Assembly: GCA_947302865.1 (NCBI GenBank)
Contig: CAMYWS010000013.1
Span: 1-14,715, forward strand
Origin: an uncultured Clostridia bacterium
GTDB lineage: Bacteria; Bacillota_A; Clostridia; Christensenellales; CAG-138
Length of the DNA stretch: 14,715 bases
Reading direction: 5' to 3'
The position numbers and the translations under genes were made by a program. Positions 1-6,071 of this stretch are shown here, piece by piece. Below the pieces are notes generated by a model. That model was not told the DNA's origin and did not search any database. It saw nothing but the letters and a program-made list of their open reading frames with translations. Numbering within the stretch: position 1 is the stretch's first letter; the number at the start of each line of letters is the position of its first letter.

Positions 1-2
1 TG

Positions 3-1628
3 CAGGCCATCAACGAGAAGTTCGGCGTGAACGTCGTTCCGATCCAGCTCCCGATCCTCGAAGGCGGTGTTTTCAAGGGTTACGTCGATATCGTCAATAT
101 GAACGCAAAGCTGTTCGACGGCAAGGGCGAGAAGGAAATTGCCATACCCGGCAGCCTTGAAGCGGAAGCGCAGGATCTCTATGAGAAGCTGACCGAGGCG
201 GCAGCGGAAGCCGACGAAGATCTCATGATGGAATATCTTGAGACGATGGAACTTTCCCGCGAGCAGATCCTGATGGGACTTTCGAAGGGCGTTCTGGACG
301 GCGATATCACGCCGGTCTGCTGCACGTCCGCACTCAACAACATCGGCGTTACTACGCTGCTCGACTACATCCTTCATTATCTTCCTGCGGCGGCCGACGC
401 AAAGCTTCCGAAGGCATTCAAGAACGGTGAAGAGATCGAGCTCACAAGAGACGGCAAGATGGTTTGCCATATCTACAAGACCGTCAACGATCAGTTCGGC
501 AAGTACAGCATCGTGAAGGTTCATCGCGGCGTGCTCGACGGCGGCGTTACGCTGTTCAACGCGACCCAGGAGAAGAGCGAAAAGCCCACTGCGCCTGTCA
601 TGCTGCGCGGCAAGAAATCGATCGCGGTCGATAAACTGAACGCGGGCGATATCGGCGCGATTCCGAAACTGCAGGTCTCCAACACAAACGAAACGCTGTG
701 TGACGCATCCGACGTTGTCACCGTCGAACAGGTCAAGTTCCCCGAACCGTGCATCAGCCTCGCGGTCTCTGCAAAGAAGCAGGGCGAAGAGGACAAGGTC
801 ATCGCCGGACTCAACAAGATCCTTGAAGAGGATCCGACGCTTGCGATCGAAAAGAACGCAGAGACCGGCGACGTACTTCTGAAGGGGCTCGGCGAGATGC
901 ATCTTGATGTGACCTGCGCCAAAGTCCGCAACAAGAGCGGCGTTGAAGCACAGCTTTCCGATCCGCGTATCCCGTACCGTGAGACGATCCGTGCTACGGC
1001 CGAAGCAGAAGGTAAGCATAAAAAACAGTCCGGCGGCAGCGGTCAGTTCGGCGTCGTCCAGATGCGCTTCGAGCCGGCGCCTGAAGGCGTTGACTTTGAG
1101 TTTGTCAACGCGATCGTCGGCGGCGTTGTTCCGAAGGAATACATCCCGGCGGTTGAAAAGGGTCTGCGTGAAGCAATGCTCCACGGTGTGCTCGCGGGCT
1201 ATCCGATGGTCGGCATCAAGGCAACGCTGTATGACGGCAAATACCATCCGGTTGATTCCAAGGAAGTCGCGTTTAAGAGCGCAGCAAGACTGTCCTACAA
1301 GGCGGCTTGCGTCAAGGCAAACCCCGCGCTCACCGAGCCGATCTATACATACTACATCTGGGTCCCGAACGACAACGTCGGCGACATCATGGGTGACCTC
1401 AGCCGTCGTCGCGGCAGAATGCTCGGCATGACGCCCAGCAACGGCGGTACTGAGATCGTCGCGGAAGCGCCGCTTTCCGAAATGTTCAAGTATGCTACCG
1501 ACCTTCGCTCCATGACACAGGCGCGCGGTTCGTTCCGCAGCGAGTTTACCCGTTATGAGGACGTACCCGGTGAGCAGGCAAAGAAAATCATCGAGCAGGC
1601 AAAGCGCGAGGACGAAGACGAAGAATAA
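3..1628 (+). CDS. Elongation factor G-like GTPase, 5'-truncated (EF-G2/FusA2 type)
   Basis: The window opens inside the gene: frame 3 is open from the first base, so a GTG at 27 is an internal valine and not a start. The N-terminal part of the GTPase domain (P-loop, switches) lies to the left. About 541 residues remain of a family usually near 690. They show the end of the G domain (VPIQLPI), the domain II barrel (about 430-720), the domain III motif GLGEMHLDV (about 888-912), domain IV with KKQSGGSGQFG (about 1021-1050), and domain V ending in a very acidic tail (REDEDEE). EF-G family proteins catalyse GTP-driven translocation on the ribosome. The G-domain segment and the AEGKHKKQSGG form of domain IV resemble the EF-G-like (EF-G2) branch more than canonical FusA. 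A translocation role is therefore inferred by family and could be specialised. A strong hairpin follows 13 bases after the stop. EF-G family is near certain; the subfamily is about 75% sure. Confidence 0.93.
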   Translation, partial: QAINEKFGVNVVPIQLPILEGGVFKGYVDIVNMNAKLFDGKGEKEIAIPGSLEAEAQDLYEKLTEAAAEADEDLMMEYLETMELSREQILMGLSKGVLDGDITPVCCTSALNNIGVTTLLDYILHYLPAAADAKLPKAFKNGEEIELTRDGKMVCHIYKTVNDQFGKYSIVKVHRGVLDGGVTLFNATQEKSEKPTAPVMLRGKKSIAVDKLNAGDIGAIPKLQVSNTNETLCDASDVVTVEQVKFPEPCISLAVSAKKQGEEDKVIAGLNKILEEDPTLAIEKNAETGDVLLKGLGEMHLDVTCAKVRNKSGVEAQLSDPRIPYRETIRATAEAEGKHKKQSGGSGQFGVVQMRFEPAPEGVDFEFVNAIVGGVVPKEYIPAVEKGLREAMLHGVLAGYPMVGIKATLYDGKYHPVDSKEVAFKSAARLSYKAACVKANPALTEPIYTYYIWVPNDNVGDIMGDLSRRRGRMLGMTPSNGGTEIVAEAPLSEMFKYATDLRSMTQARGSFRSEFTRYEDVPGEQAKKIIEQAKREDEDEE

Positions 1629-1641
1629 TTCCGAAAGGATA

Positions 1642-1669
1642 CGGGAGCGCATTATGCGCTCCCGATTTT
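1642..1669 (+). terminator. Rho-independent terminator after the EF-G-like gene
   Basis: There is a perfect 10-bp stem (1642-1651 with 1655-1664, arm CGGGAGCGCA) closed by a 3-base loop, followed by A and four T. The stem is very strong and the T-tract short. It lies 13 bases after the EF-G-like stop and just before the next gene. Confidence 0.8.
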
Positions 1670-1711
1670 CAAACGATGGAGAAACGTTTCGAATGCAGCA
1701 AGGATGCTTTG

Positions 1712-2134
1712 ATGCAAACGCGCATTACGTTCTGGTTTTATGCCGGAAGCATCCCGATCATTATTTTTCTTTTCCTGCTTCCGTATTTTCGGCAGGGTAG
1801 TTTTTCATTCGGTCCGTACAGTCTGGTTTACGTTGCGATCATCGCGTTTTTGATCTTCGGGGCATATCGCGCTCTGCGCGTCATGCTTTCCGTCAAAAAA
1901 TCATTTTGCGTGATCAAAGGAGAACGCATCTCCGGGCTCAGCACGCCGAATCCGTATCAGAAGGCGATCCCGTTCGACATTCGTATCGATGAGATCCTTG
2001 GCATAGGCAAAACGACGGTTTCCATCGGTGGGATGAGGACGAAAGACGCGTTGATCCTGAATACGGAAAAAGAGAAGATCGTATTGCTTGCGATCGACAG
2101 AGTGGAAGAGCTGAAATCGGAGCTTGAACAGTAA
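1712..2134 (+). CDS. Small two-helix membrane protein with a PH-like soluble tail, unknown function
   Basis: I do not recognise a specific gene. From the ATG at 1712 the protein has 140 residues. Residues about 7-25 (FWFYAGSIPIIIFLFLLPY) and 36-54 (YSLVYVAIIAFLIFGAY) form two hydrophobic segments in a hairpin. A basic linker follows, then about 75 soluble residues rich in predicted beta strands and ending in an amphipathic helix (VEELKSELEQ). This order, two helices then a small beta domain with a final helix, resembles bacterial PH-like (bPH/YcxB-type) membrane proteins; that is an inference from shape, not motif. An in-frame ATG at 1676 would add 12 residues but has no ribosome binding site and sits just behind the terminator. 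The 1712 ATG has AAGGA at 1700-1704, 7 bases upstream, so I prefer it. No promoter is evident. The gene converges with uvrC. Confidence 0.72.
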   Translation: MQTRITFWFYAGSIPIIIFLFLLPYFRQGSFSFGPYSLVYVAIIAFLIFGAYRALRVMLSVKKSFCVIKGERISGLSTPNPYQKAIPFDIRIDEILGIGKTTVSIGGMRTKDALILNTEKEKIVLLAIDRVEELKSELEQ

Positions 2135-2147
2135 AACTTCATACACG

Positions 2148-2174
2148 AAAAGCCGGTCATGTACCGGCTTTTTT
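2148..2174. terminator. Bidirectional terminator between the membrane protein and uvrC
   Basis: The arm AGCCGGT (2151-2157) pairs with ACCGGCT (2163-2169) around a 5-base loop. AAA before and TTT after extend it to 10 bp. The + strand has a six-T tract (2169-2174); the - strand has a four-T tract. It serves the + gene ending at 2134 and the - operon ending at 2173. The uvrC stop codon (2173-2175) lies partly inside the + strand T-tract, so the convergent genes share one compact element. Confidence 0.88.
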
Positions 2175-3990
2175 ACATGAGGGGATGAAAATATGCATAG
2201 ACGGAATGCGCCGCGGGAAGCGTCATTCCCTTTACGGAAGCGATATCTTCGACGCTTGCCGCCTTGATGCGTTCCACTGTGATGAACGCGTCGTAAAGCG
2301 CGCGTTTGCGCTTATCGCCTACGCCGTCGATCGAGTCGAGAACGGAATACAGAGCGCTCTTGCTGCGCAGGTTGCGGTGATACGAGATCGCAAACCGGTG
2401 CGCCTCGTCCCGCAGACGCTCAATGAGATGAAGCGGCGCGCTGTTTTTCGGGATCAGGATCGGATCCTCCTGTTCCGGCAAATAGATCAATTCGTCGGAT
2501 TCGGCAAGCGAACAGATGGGGATGTGCGAAAGGTTCAGCTCGGAGAGCACATCGACGCCGACGGCAAGCTGTGTTTTTCCGCCGTCGAGCACAATAAGAT
2601 CCGGCAGTTCGCCTTCGGCGGACAGCCTGCGCGTCAGAACTTCCTTCATCGCGATCAGGTCGTCGCCGCCCGCGTCTGCGTGGATCCGGAAATGCCGGTA
2701 TGCCGTCTTATCCGGTTTGCCGTCGCGAAATACGACCATGGAGGCGACCGTGTTCGTACCCATGAGATGCGAGTTGTCAAAACATTCGATGCGGGAGGGG
2801 ACTTCGTCCAGACCGAGGATCCCGGAAAGCTCCGCAAGCGCGCCTTCGCCGCGTTCCCATTCACGCGTTCGGATGCGGTCGTTCTTTGCAAGCAGCGCTG
2901 TGCAGTTCTGTTTCGCCATATCGGTAAGCTGATGCTTGACGCCGCGCTGCGGAACCGATACGGATACCTTTCTTTTCCGCCTGGCTGACAGCCATTCCTC
3001 GATCACGTTCAGATCTGTACATTCCTGCGCAAGCAGGATCAGAGGCGGGATCTCGATCCCTTCCTGTCCGTAATACTGCAGCAAAAACGCGTGCAGCCAT
3101 TCTGCGGGAGAGTCTTCGCCGTCGCCTTCCAACGGAAACGCATGTGTGCCGATGACCTTGCCGCTGCGAACGAACAGCGAGAATACCATCCGCGCGTCGT
3201 TCAGCGAATCAACCGCGAACACGTCCGCCGTGAGATCATTCGCGCTGATCGCGACCTGCTTTTCACGCAGCGCGAGCGTTGCTTTCAGTTTATCCCGCAG
3301 CATCGACGCGCGTTCGAAATCAAGCGCGTCAGACGCTTCCTGCATTTTCTGCGTCAGATAGGGAATAAGATCGCTGCTTCGTCCGTTCAGAAGACGGATC
3401 GCTTCCTGCAGATATGCGTGATACTGCTCGCGCGTAACGTTCCCGCTGCATGGAGCACAGCATTTTCCGACATGATGCAAAAGGCATGGACGCTCCCCGC
3501 GCGCCTGCATATGCGCGATATTCTTTTTGCAGTGCCGGATCGGGAACAGATCATACACAAGCCGAAGCTCATCCTGCACGGAGGGACCGACGATATAGGG
3601 CCCGAGATAGGTCGCGCCGTCCGGCTTTACACGTCGGACGATTTCGATCCGGGGAAAATCCTGCCGCATATCGATCCGAAAATACGGAAAATGCTTGTCG
3701 TCTTTCAGAAGGATATTGTATTTCGGCATGAATTCCTTGATGAGATTGCTCTCCAGGGAAAGCGCCTCCACTTCGCTGTGGACCTCGATCGTTTCAAAGT
3801 CGGCGATATGCGAAACCATGGCGCGGACCTTCGGCGAATGATTCTTGGAGGACTGAAAATACTGCCGGACACGGTTTTTCAGGATCTTTGCCTTTCCGAC
3901 GTAGATCACCGTGCCGGTATCGTCCAGCATCTTGTATACGCCCGGCTTTTCGGGAAGCAGAGCGATCTTGTCTTCCAATATCGTGTTCAT
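2173..3990 (-). CDS. uvrC: UvrABC excinuclease subunit C
   Basis: UvrC makes the two incisions flanking a bulky DNA lesion after UvrAB damage recognition in nucleotide excision repair (cytoplasm). The 605-residue protein is full length. It has an N-terminal GIY-YIG nuclease domain (GVY at 17-19, YVGKAK at 30-35) for the 3' cut. Four cysteines (C154, C169, C177, C181) are spaced like the iron-sulfur ligands reported for E. coli UvrC. A UVR/UvrB-binding helix pair lies at about 207-240. The RNase H-like domain for the 5' cut has candidate catalytic D405 (CFDNSH), D443/D444, D469 (VLDGGKTQ) and H538. Tandem helix-hairpin-helix motifs at about 550-600 bind DNA. Its ATG overlaps the maf stop by four bases (ATGA), with GGAAG 7 bases upstream, so translation is probably coupled. 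It is the last gene of the exoA-maf-uvrC operon. The uvrA and uvrB genes are not in the window. Confidence 0.98.
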   Translation of the reverse strand: MNTILEDKIALLPEKPGVYKMLDDTGTVIYVGKAKILKNRVRQYFQSSKNHSPKVRAMVSHIADFETIEVHSEVEALSLESNLIKEFMPKYNILLKDDKHFPYFRIDMRQDFPRIEIVRRVKPDGATYLGPYIVGPSVQDELRLVYDLFPIRHCKKNIAHMQARGERPCLLHHVGKCCAPCSGNVTREQYHAYLQEAIRLLNGRSSDLIPYLTQKMQEASDALDFERASMLRDKLKATLALREKQVAISANDLTADVFAVDSLNDARMVFSLFVRSGKVIGTHAFPLEGDGEDSPAEWLHAFLLQYYGQEGIEIPPLILLAQECTDLNVIEEWLSARRKRKVSVSVPQRGVKHQLTDMAKQNCTALLAKNDRIRTREWERGEGALAELSGILGLDEVPSRIECFDNSHLMGTNTVASMVVFRDGKPDKTAYRHFRIHADAGGDDLIAMKEVLTRRLSAEGELPDLIVLDGGKTQLAVGVDVLSELNLSHIPICSLAESDELIYLPEQEDPILIPKNSAPLHLIERLRDEAHRFAISYHRNLRSKSALYSVLDSIDGVGDKRKRALYDAFITVERIKAASVEDIASVKGMTLPAAHSVYAYFHPLM

Positions 3991-4562
3991 GAACGGTCTT
4001 CCGCAACGGCTTCCGCCTTCAGCAGCATTTCATACAGCATGGGCGCGGTAAGCCCTACCACAGTGTAATAATTTCCTTCGATCGATTCGACGAAGACGGA
4101 ACCGGACCCCTGAATACCGTATGATCCGGCTTTATCGAGAGGTTCGCCGGTCGAGACATACCAGCGGATCTCCTTCTCGGTCATCGGACGGAAACGCACG
4201 CGCGTTGCGTCATAGCGGACGTCGCAATACCCCGCCTTCAGAATGGCGATACCGGTATAAACCGTATGTGTCCGTCCCTGCAAACGACGGAGCGTGGACG
4301 CGGCGTCTCCGGGAGAAGACGGTTTTCCGAGGATCTCGCCGTCAAGCACTACGATCGTATCGGCGCCGATCACGCACGCATCCGGATGAAGCCGAAGAGC
4401 AAAGGATGCTTTCTGCTTCGCAAGATGCATGACCGTTTCGGGGATCGACAACCCATCGGGGATCTGCTCAGGTTCCGTGCAGACCTCCGTTTGAAACGCA
4501 AGCCCCATGTAACGCATGATATCACGGCGTCGCGGAGACTGCGACGCAAGGATCAGTTCCAT
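3987..4562 (-). CDS. maf: Maf-family nucleotide pyrophosphatase
   Basis: Maf proteins hydrolyse non-canonical or modified nucleoside triphosphates (dTTP/UTP, m5UTP or m7GTP, depending on subgroup) to the monophosphate, keeping them out of DNA and RNA. From the ATG at 4562 the protein has 191 residues, normal for the family. Visible motifs are the substrate loop ASQSPRR (6-12), K51, GADTIV with the catalytic-base aspartate D68, GKP (79-81) and YGIQG (148-152). Substrate subgroup cannot be decided by eye. A GTG at 4574 in frame would add four residues, but the 4562 ATG has GGGAGG four bases upstream and starts at the usual MxLILASxSPRR, so I choose it. It overlaps the end of exoA by 10 bases, and its own stop overlaps the uvrC start. 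The neighbours indicate a genome-protection operon. Confidence 0.95.
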   Translation of the reverse strand: MELILASQSPRRRDIMRYMGLAFQTEVCTEPEQIPDGLSIPETVMHLAKQKASFALRLHPDACVIGADTIVVLDGEILGKPSSPGDAASTLRRLQGRTHTVYTGIAILKAGYCDVRYDATRVRFRPMTEKEIRWYVSTGEPLDKAGSYGIQGSGSVFVESIEGNYYTVVGLTAPMLYEMLLKAEAVAEDRS

Positions 4563-5317
4563 GTTCCCTCCCACAAGAGACCGACGGGGCAGTGGTCGCT
4601 GCCGAATATGTCGCTGTAGATCACTGCGTCCTGAATACGCTCACGGTCCTGTTCCCGCACAAGAAAATAGTCGATGCGCCATCCCGCGTTGTGCTCGCGC
4701 GCGCGGAAGCGATAGCTCCACCAGGAGTATGCGCCGACACGATCGGGATACTTCACACGGAACGTATCGATAAATCCGGCGTCCAGAAGCGTACCGAACA
4801 TGGCGCGTTCTTCGTCGGAAAAACCGGCGTTTCCGCGATTCGGTCCGGGATTCTTGAGGTCGATCTCCTGATGCGCGACGTTGAGATCGCCGCAGTAGAT
4901 GACGGGACCGTCCTTCGCAAGATCCGAAAGATACGCACGGATCGTGTTCTCAAAGTCTGTGCGGAAATCAAGACGTCTGAGTCCTTCCTGCGCGTTCGGG
5001 ACATAGGCGGTCACAAAGGTAAATCCGGGATAGAACAGCGTGATCGATCTGCCTTCCGCGTCGAAGCGATCGTCACCGATCCCGATGCGCACGTCTTTCG
5101 GCATTTCTTTTGCATAAACGGCCGTTCCCGAATATCCTTTTTTTTGCGAGCTGAAATACCATGTATGGTATCCTTCGGGCGCGTAGTTCAACTGTTCCTG
5201 CTGCACTTTGATCTCCTGCAGCGCGATGATATCCGGTGATTCCGCACGCAGGAAATCATCGAATCCCTTTTCAAGACAGGCGCGAAGCCCGTTTACGTTC
5301 CAACTGATCAGTTTCAT
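4553..5317 (-). CDS. exoA: Exodeoxyribonuclease III / AP endonuclease
   Basis: This Xth/ExoA-family enzyme cleaves DNA 5' to abasic sites and trims 3' blocking groups in base excision repair. The 254-residue protein is complete. It carries the endonuclease/exonuclease/phosphatase fold residues N7 (SWNVNGLRA), E35 (LQEIKVQ), Y105 (TAYVPN), D144/N146 (GDLNVAH), the WRIDY motif at 213-217, and the D241-H242 pair (GSDHCP). The start is secure because MKLISWNVNGLRA is the family's usual N-terminus. There is no ribosome binding site: only six bases separate the promoter -10 box from the ATG, so the mRNA is predicted to be leaderless. It is first in the exoA-maf-uvrC operon and overlaps maf by 10 bases. 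Confidence 0.97.
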   Translation of the reverse strand: MKLISWNVNGLRACLEKGFDDFLRAESPDIIALQEIKVQQEQLNYAPEGYHTWYFSSQKKGYSGTAVYAKEMPKDVRIGIGDDRFDAEGRSITLFYPGFTFVTAYVPNAQEGLRRLDFRTDFENTIRAYLSDLAKDGPVIYCGDLNVAHQEIDLKNPGPNRGNAGFSDEERAMFGTLLDAGFIDTFRVKYPDRVGAYSWWSYRFRAREHNAGWRIDYFLVREQDRERIQDAVIYSDIFGSDHCPVGLLWEGTWN

Positions 5318-5323
5318 AAACGT

Positions 5324-5352
5324 ATTATATATTTAAAATCGGATGTTGACAA
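5324..5352 (-). promoter_or_regulatory. Sigma-A promoter of exoA-maf-uvrC, predicted leaderless
   Basis: On the - strand, TTGTCA (complement of 5347-5352) is followed by a 17-base spacer and a perfect TATAAT (complement of 5324-5329). Only ACGTTT lies between TATAAT and the exoA ATG. A start site 7 bases after the -10 box is the A of that ATG. Its -35 box overlaps the -35 box of the divergent promoter by five bases. Confidence 0.85.
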
Positions 5353-5374
5353 GTATAAAGATAAATGATAGCAT
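5346..5374 (+). promoter_or_regulatory. Sigma-A promoter of the regulator/ABC operon, extended -10
   Basis: A perfect TTGACA (5346-5351), a 17-base spacer and TAGCAT (5369-5374), preceded by TG one base upstream (extended -10, 5366-5367). Transcription is expected to start near 5381. This places the in-frame ATG at 5343 upstream of the transcript and leaves 5406 as the regulator start. The sequence GATA-gca-TATC (5367-5377) overlaps the -10 box. Confidence 0.82.
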
Positions 5375-5405
5375 ATCTGTATCAAATGAAACGGAAACAG
5401 GCATA

Positions 5406-6071
5406 ATGAGCAGGATATCTGACGCAGAACGTTATGCGAGGCAACTGAGCGCAACGGTTTTGTTCCGGGGTGTGCCGGAGGACCGGATCCGTTTGTGGCT
5501 CATAAAAGCAAACGTATCAGTCGAAGAGTACGAAGCGGGAGAGTATCTGTTTCGCAAAAGCGACACAAAAGACAGGATCGGGATCCTTCTACGCGGCAGA
5601 GCGGATGTGAATCGAGAAAGCAGCGACGGCGCGATGCATATGAGCACGCTGAAACGGAACGATCTCTTCGGCGCCGCTTCGATCTGCGGCGGGGGAGGAT
5701 CGTTTGTGACGAATATCCGCTGCAGGGAACGCACGCGTGTATTGATCATTCCGGAAGCGGAAATGCTGGAATTGCTGTCCGATAACAGAGCGGTCCTGCG
5801 CAATTATCTCTGTTATCTGAACGGCAGGATCCGGTTTCTTAATCAGCGGCTGGATGCGTTCTCCAAGAATTCAGTCGCCGCCCGCGTGATGACGTTCTTT
5901 GCCGCAGAGGCAACCGGACGCAAATATACCGTACAAAGCTTTACAAAATTGTCGGAATCCCTGTGTGTCAGCCGCGCGACGCTGTACCGCGCGCTCGATA
6001 CGCTGGAGGAAGAACATAAAATCCGCAGAAACGGAAAAGAAATAGAACTGATGGAGGACTGTCAATCATGA
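5406..6071 (+). CDS. Crp/Fnr-family transcriptional regulator
   Basis: The 221-residue protein has a cyclic-nucleotide-binding-like beta barrel (about 15-120), a long dimerisation helix (about 122-155) and a C-terminal winged helix-turn-helix (about 155-217) whose recognition helix is SRATLYRAL (189-197). The barrel lacks the GE...RSAT phosphate-binding signature of cAMP-binding Crp; the equivalent loop reads GAASICGGGGSFVTNIR. It has four cysteines (C94, C106, C136, C187) but no clustered N-terminal set as in Fnr. The signal is therefore probably neither cAMP nor an Fnr-type cluster, and may be a small ligand or the transported solute. An upstream ATG at 5343 is in frame but lies in the promoter. 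The start at 5406 has only weak AGG/GGAAA upstream. Its stop overlaps the next ATG (ATGA), so it most likely regulates its own operon with the importer. Confidence 0.9.
   Translation: MSRISDAERYARQLSATVLFRGVPEDRIRLWLIKANVSVEEYEAGEYLFRKSDTKDRIGILLRGRADVNRESSDGAMHMSTLKRNDLFGAASICGGGGSFVTNIRCRERTRVLIIPEAEMLELLSDNRAVLRNYLCYLNGRIRFLNQRLDAFSKNSVAARVMTFFAAEATGRKYTVQSFTKLSESLCVSRATLYRALDTLEEEHKIRRNGKEIELMEDCQS

Noticed and set aside
1681..1690. Perfect 10-base palindrome GAAACGTTTC before the small membrane protein
   Set aside because: Several 10-base palindromes are expected by chance in a window this size, and there is no repeat of it or promoter nearby to support an operator.
3091..4068. 325-residue open frame on the + strand opposite uvrC
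   Set aside because: It is fully inside a certain uvrC gene and shows no motif; it is a codon-bias shadow.
5343..5405. Longer N-terminus for the Crp-like regulator from the ATG at 5343
   Set aside because: This ATG lies upstream of the -35 box TTGACA (5346-5351), so it would not be on the transcript. The family-like sequence begins at 5406.
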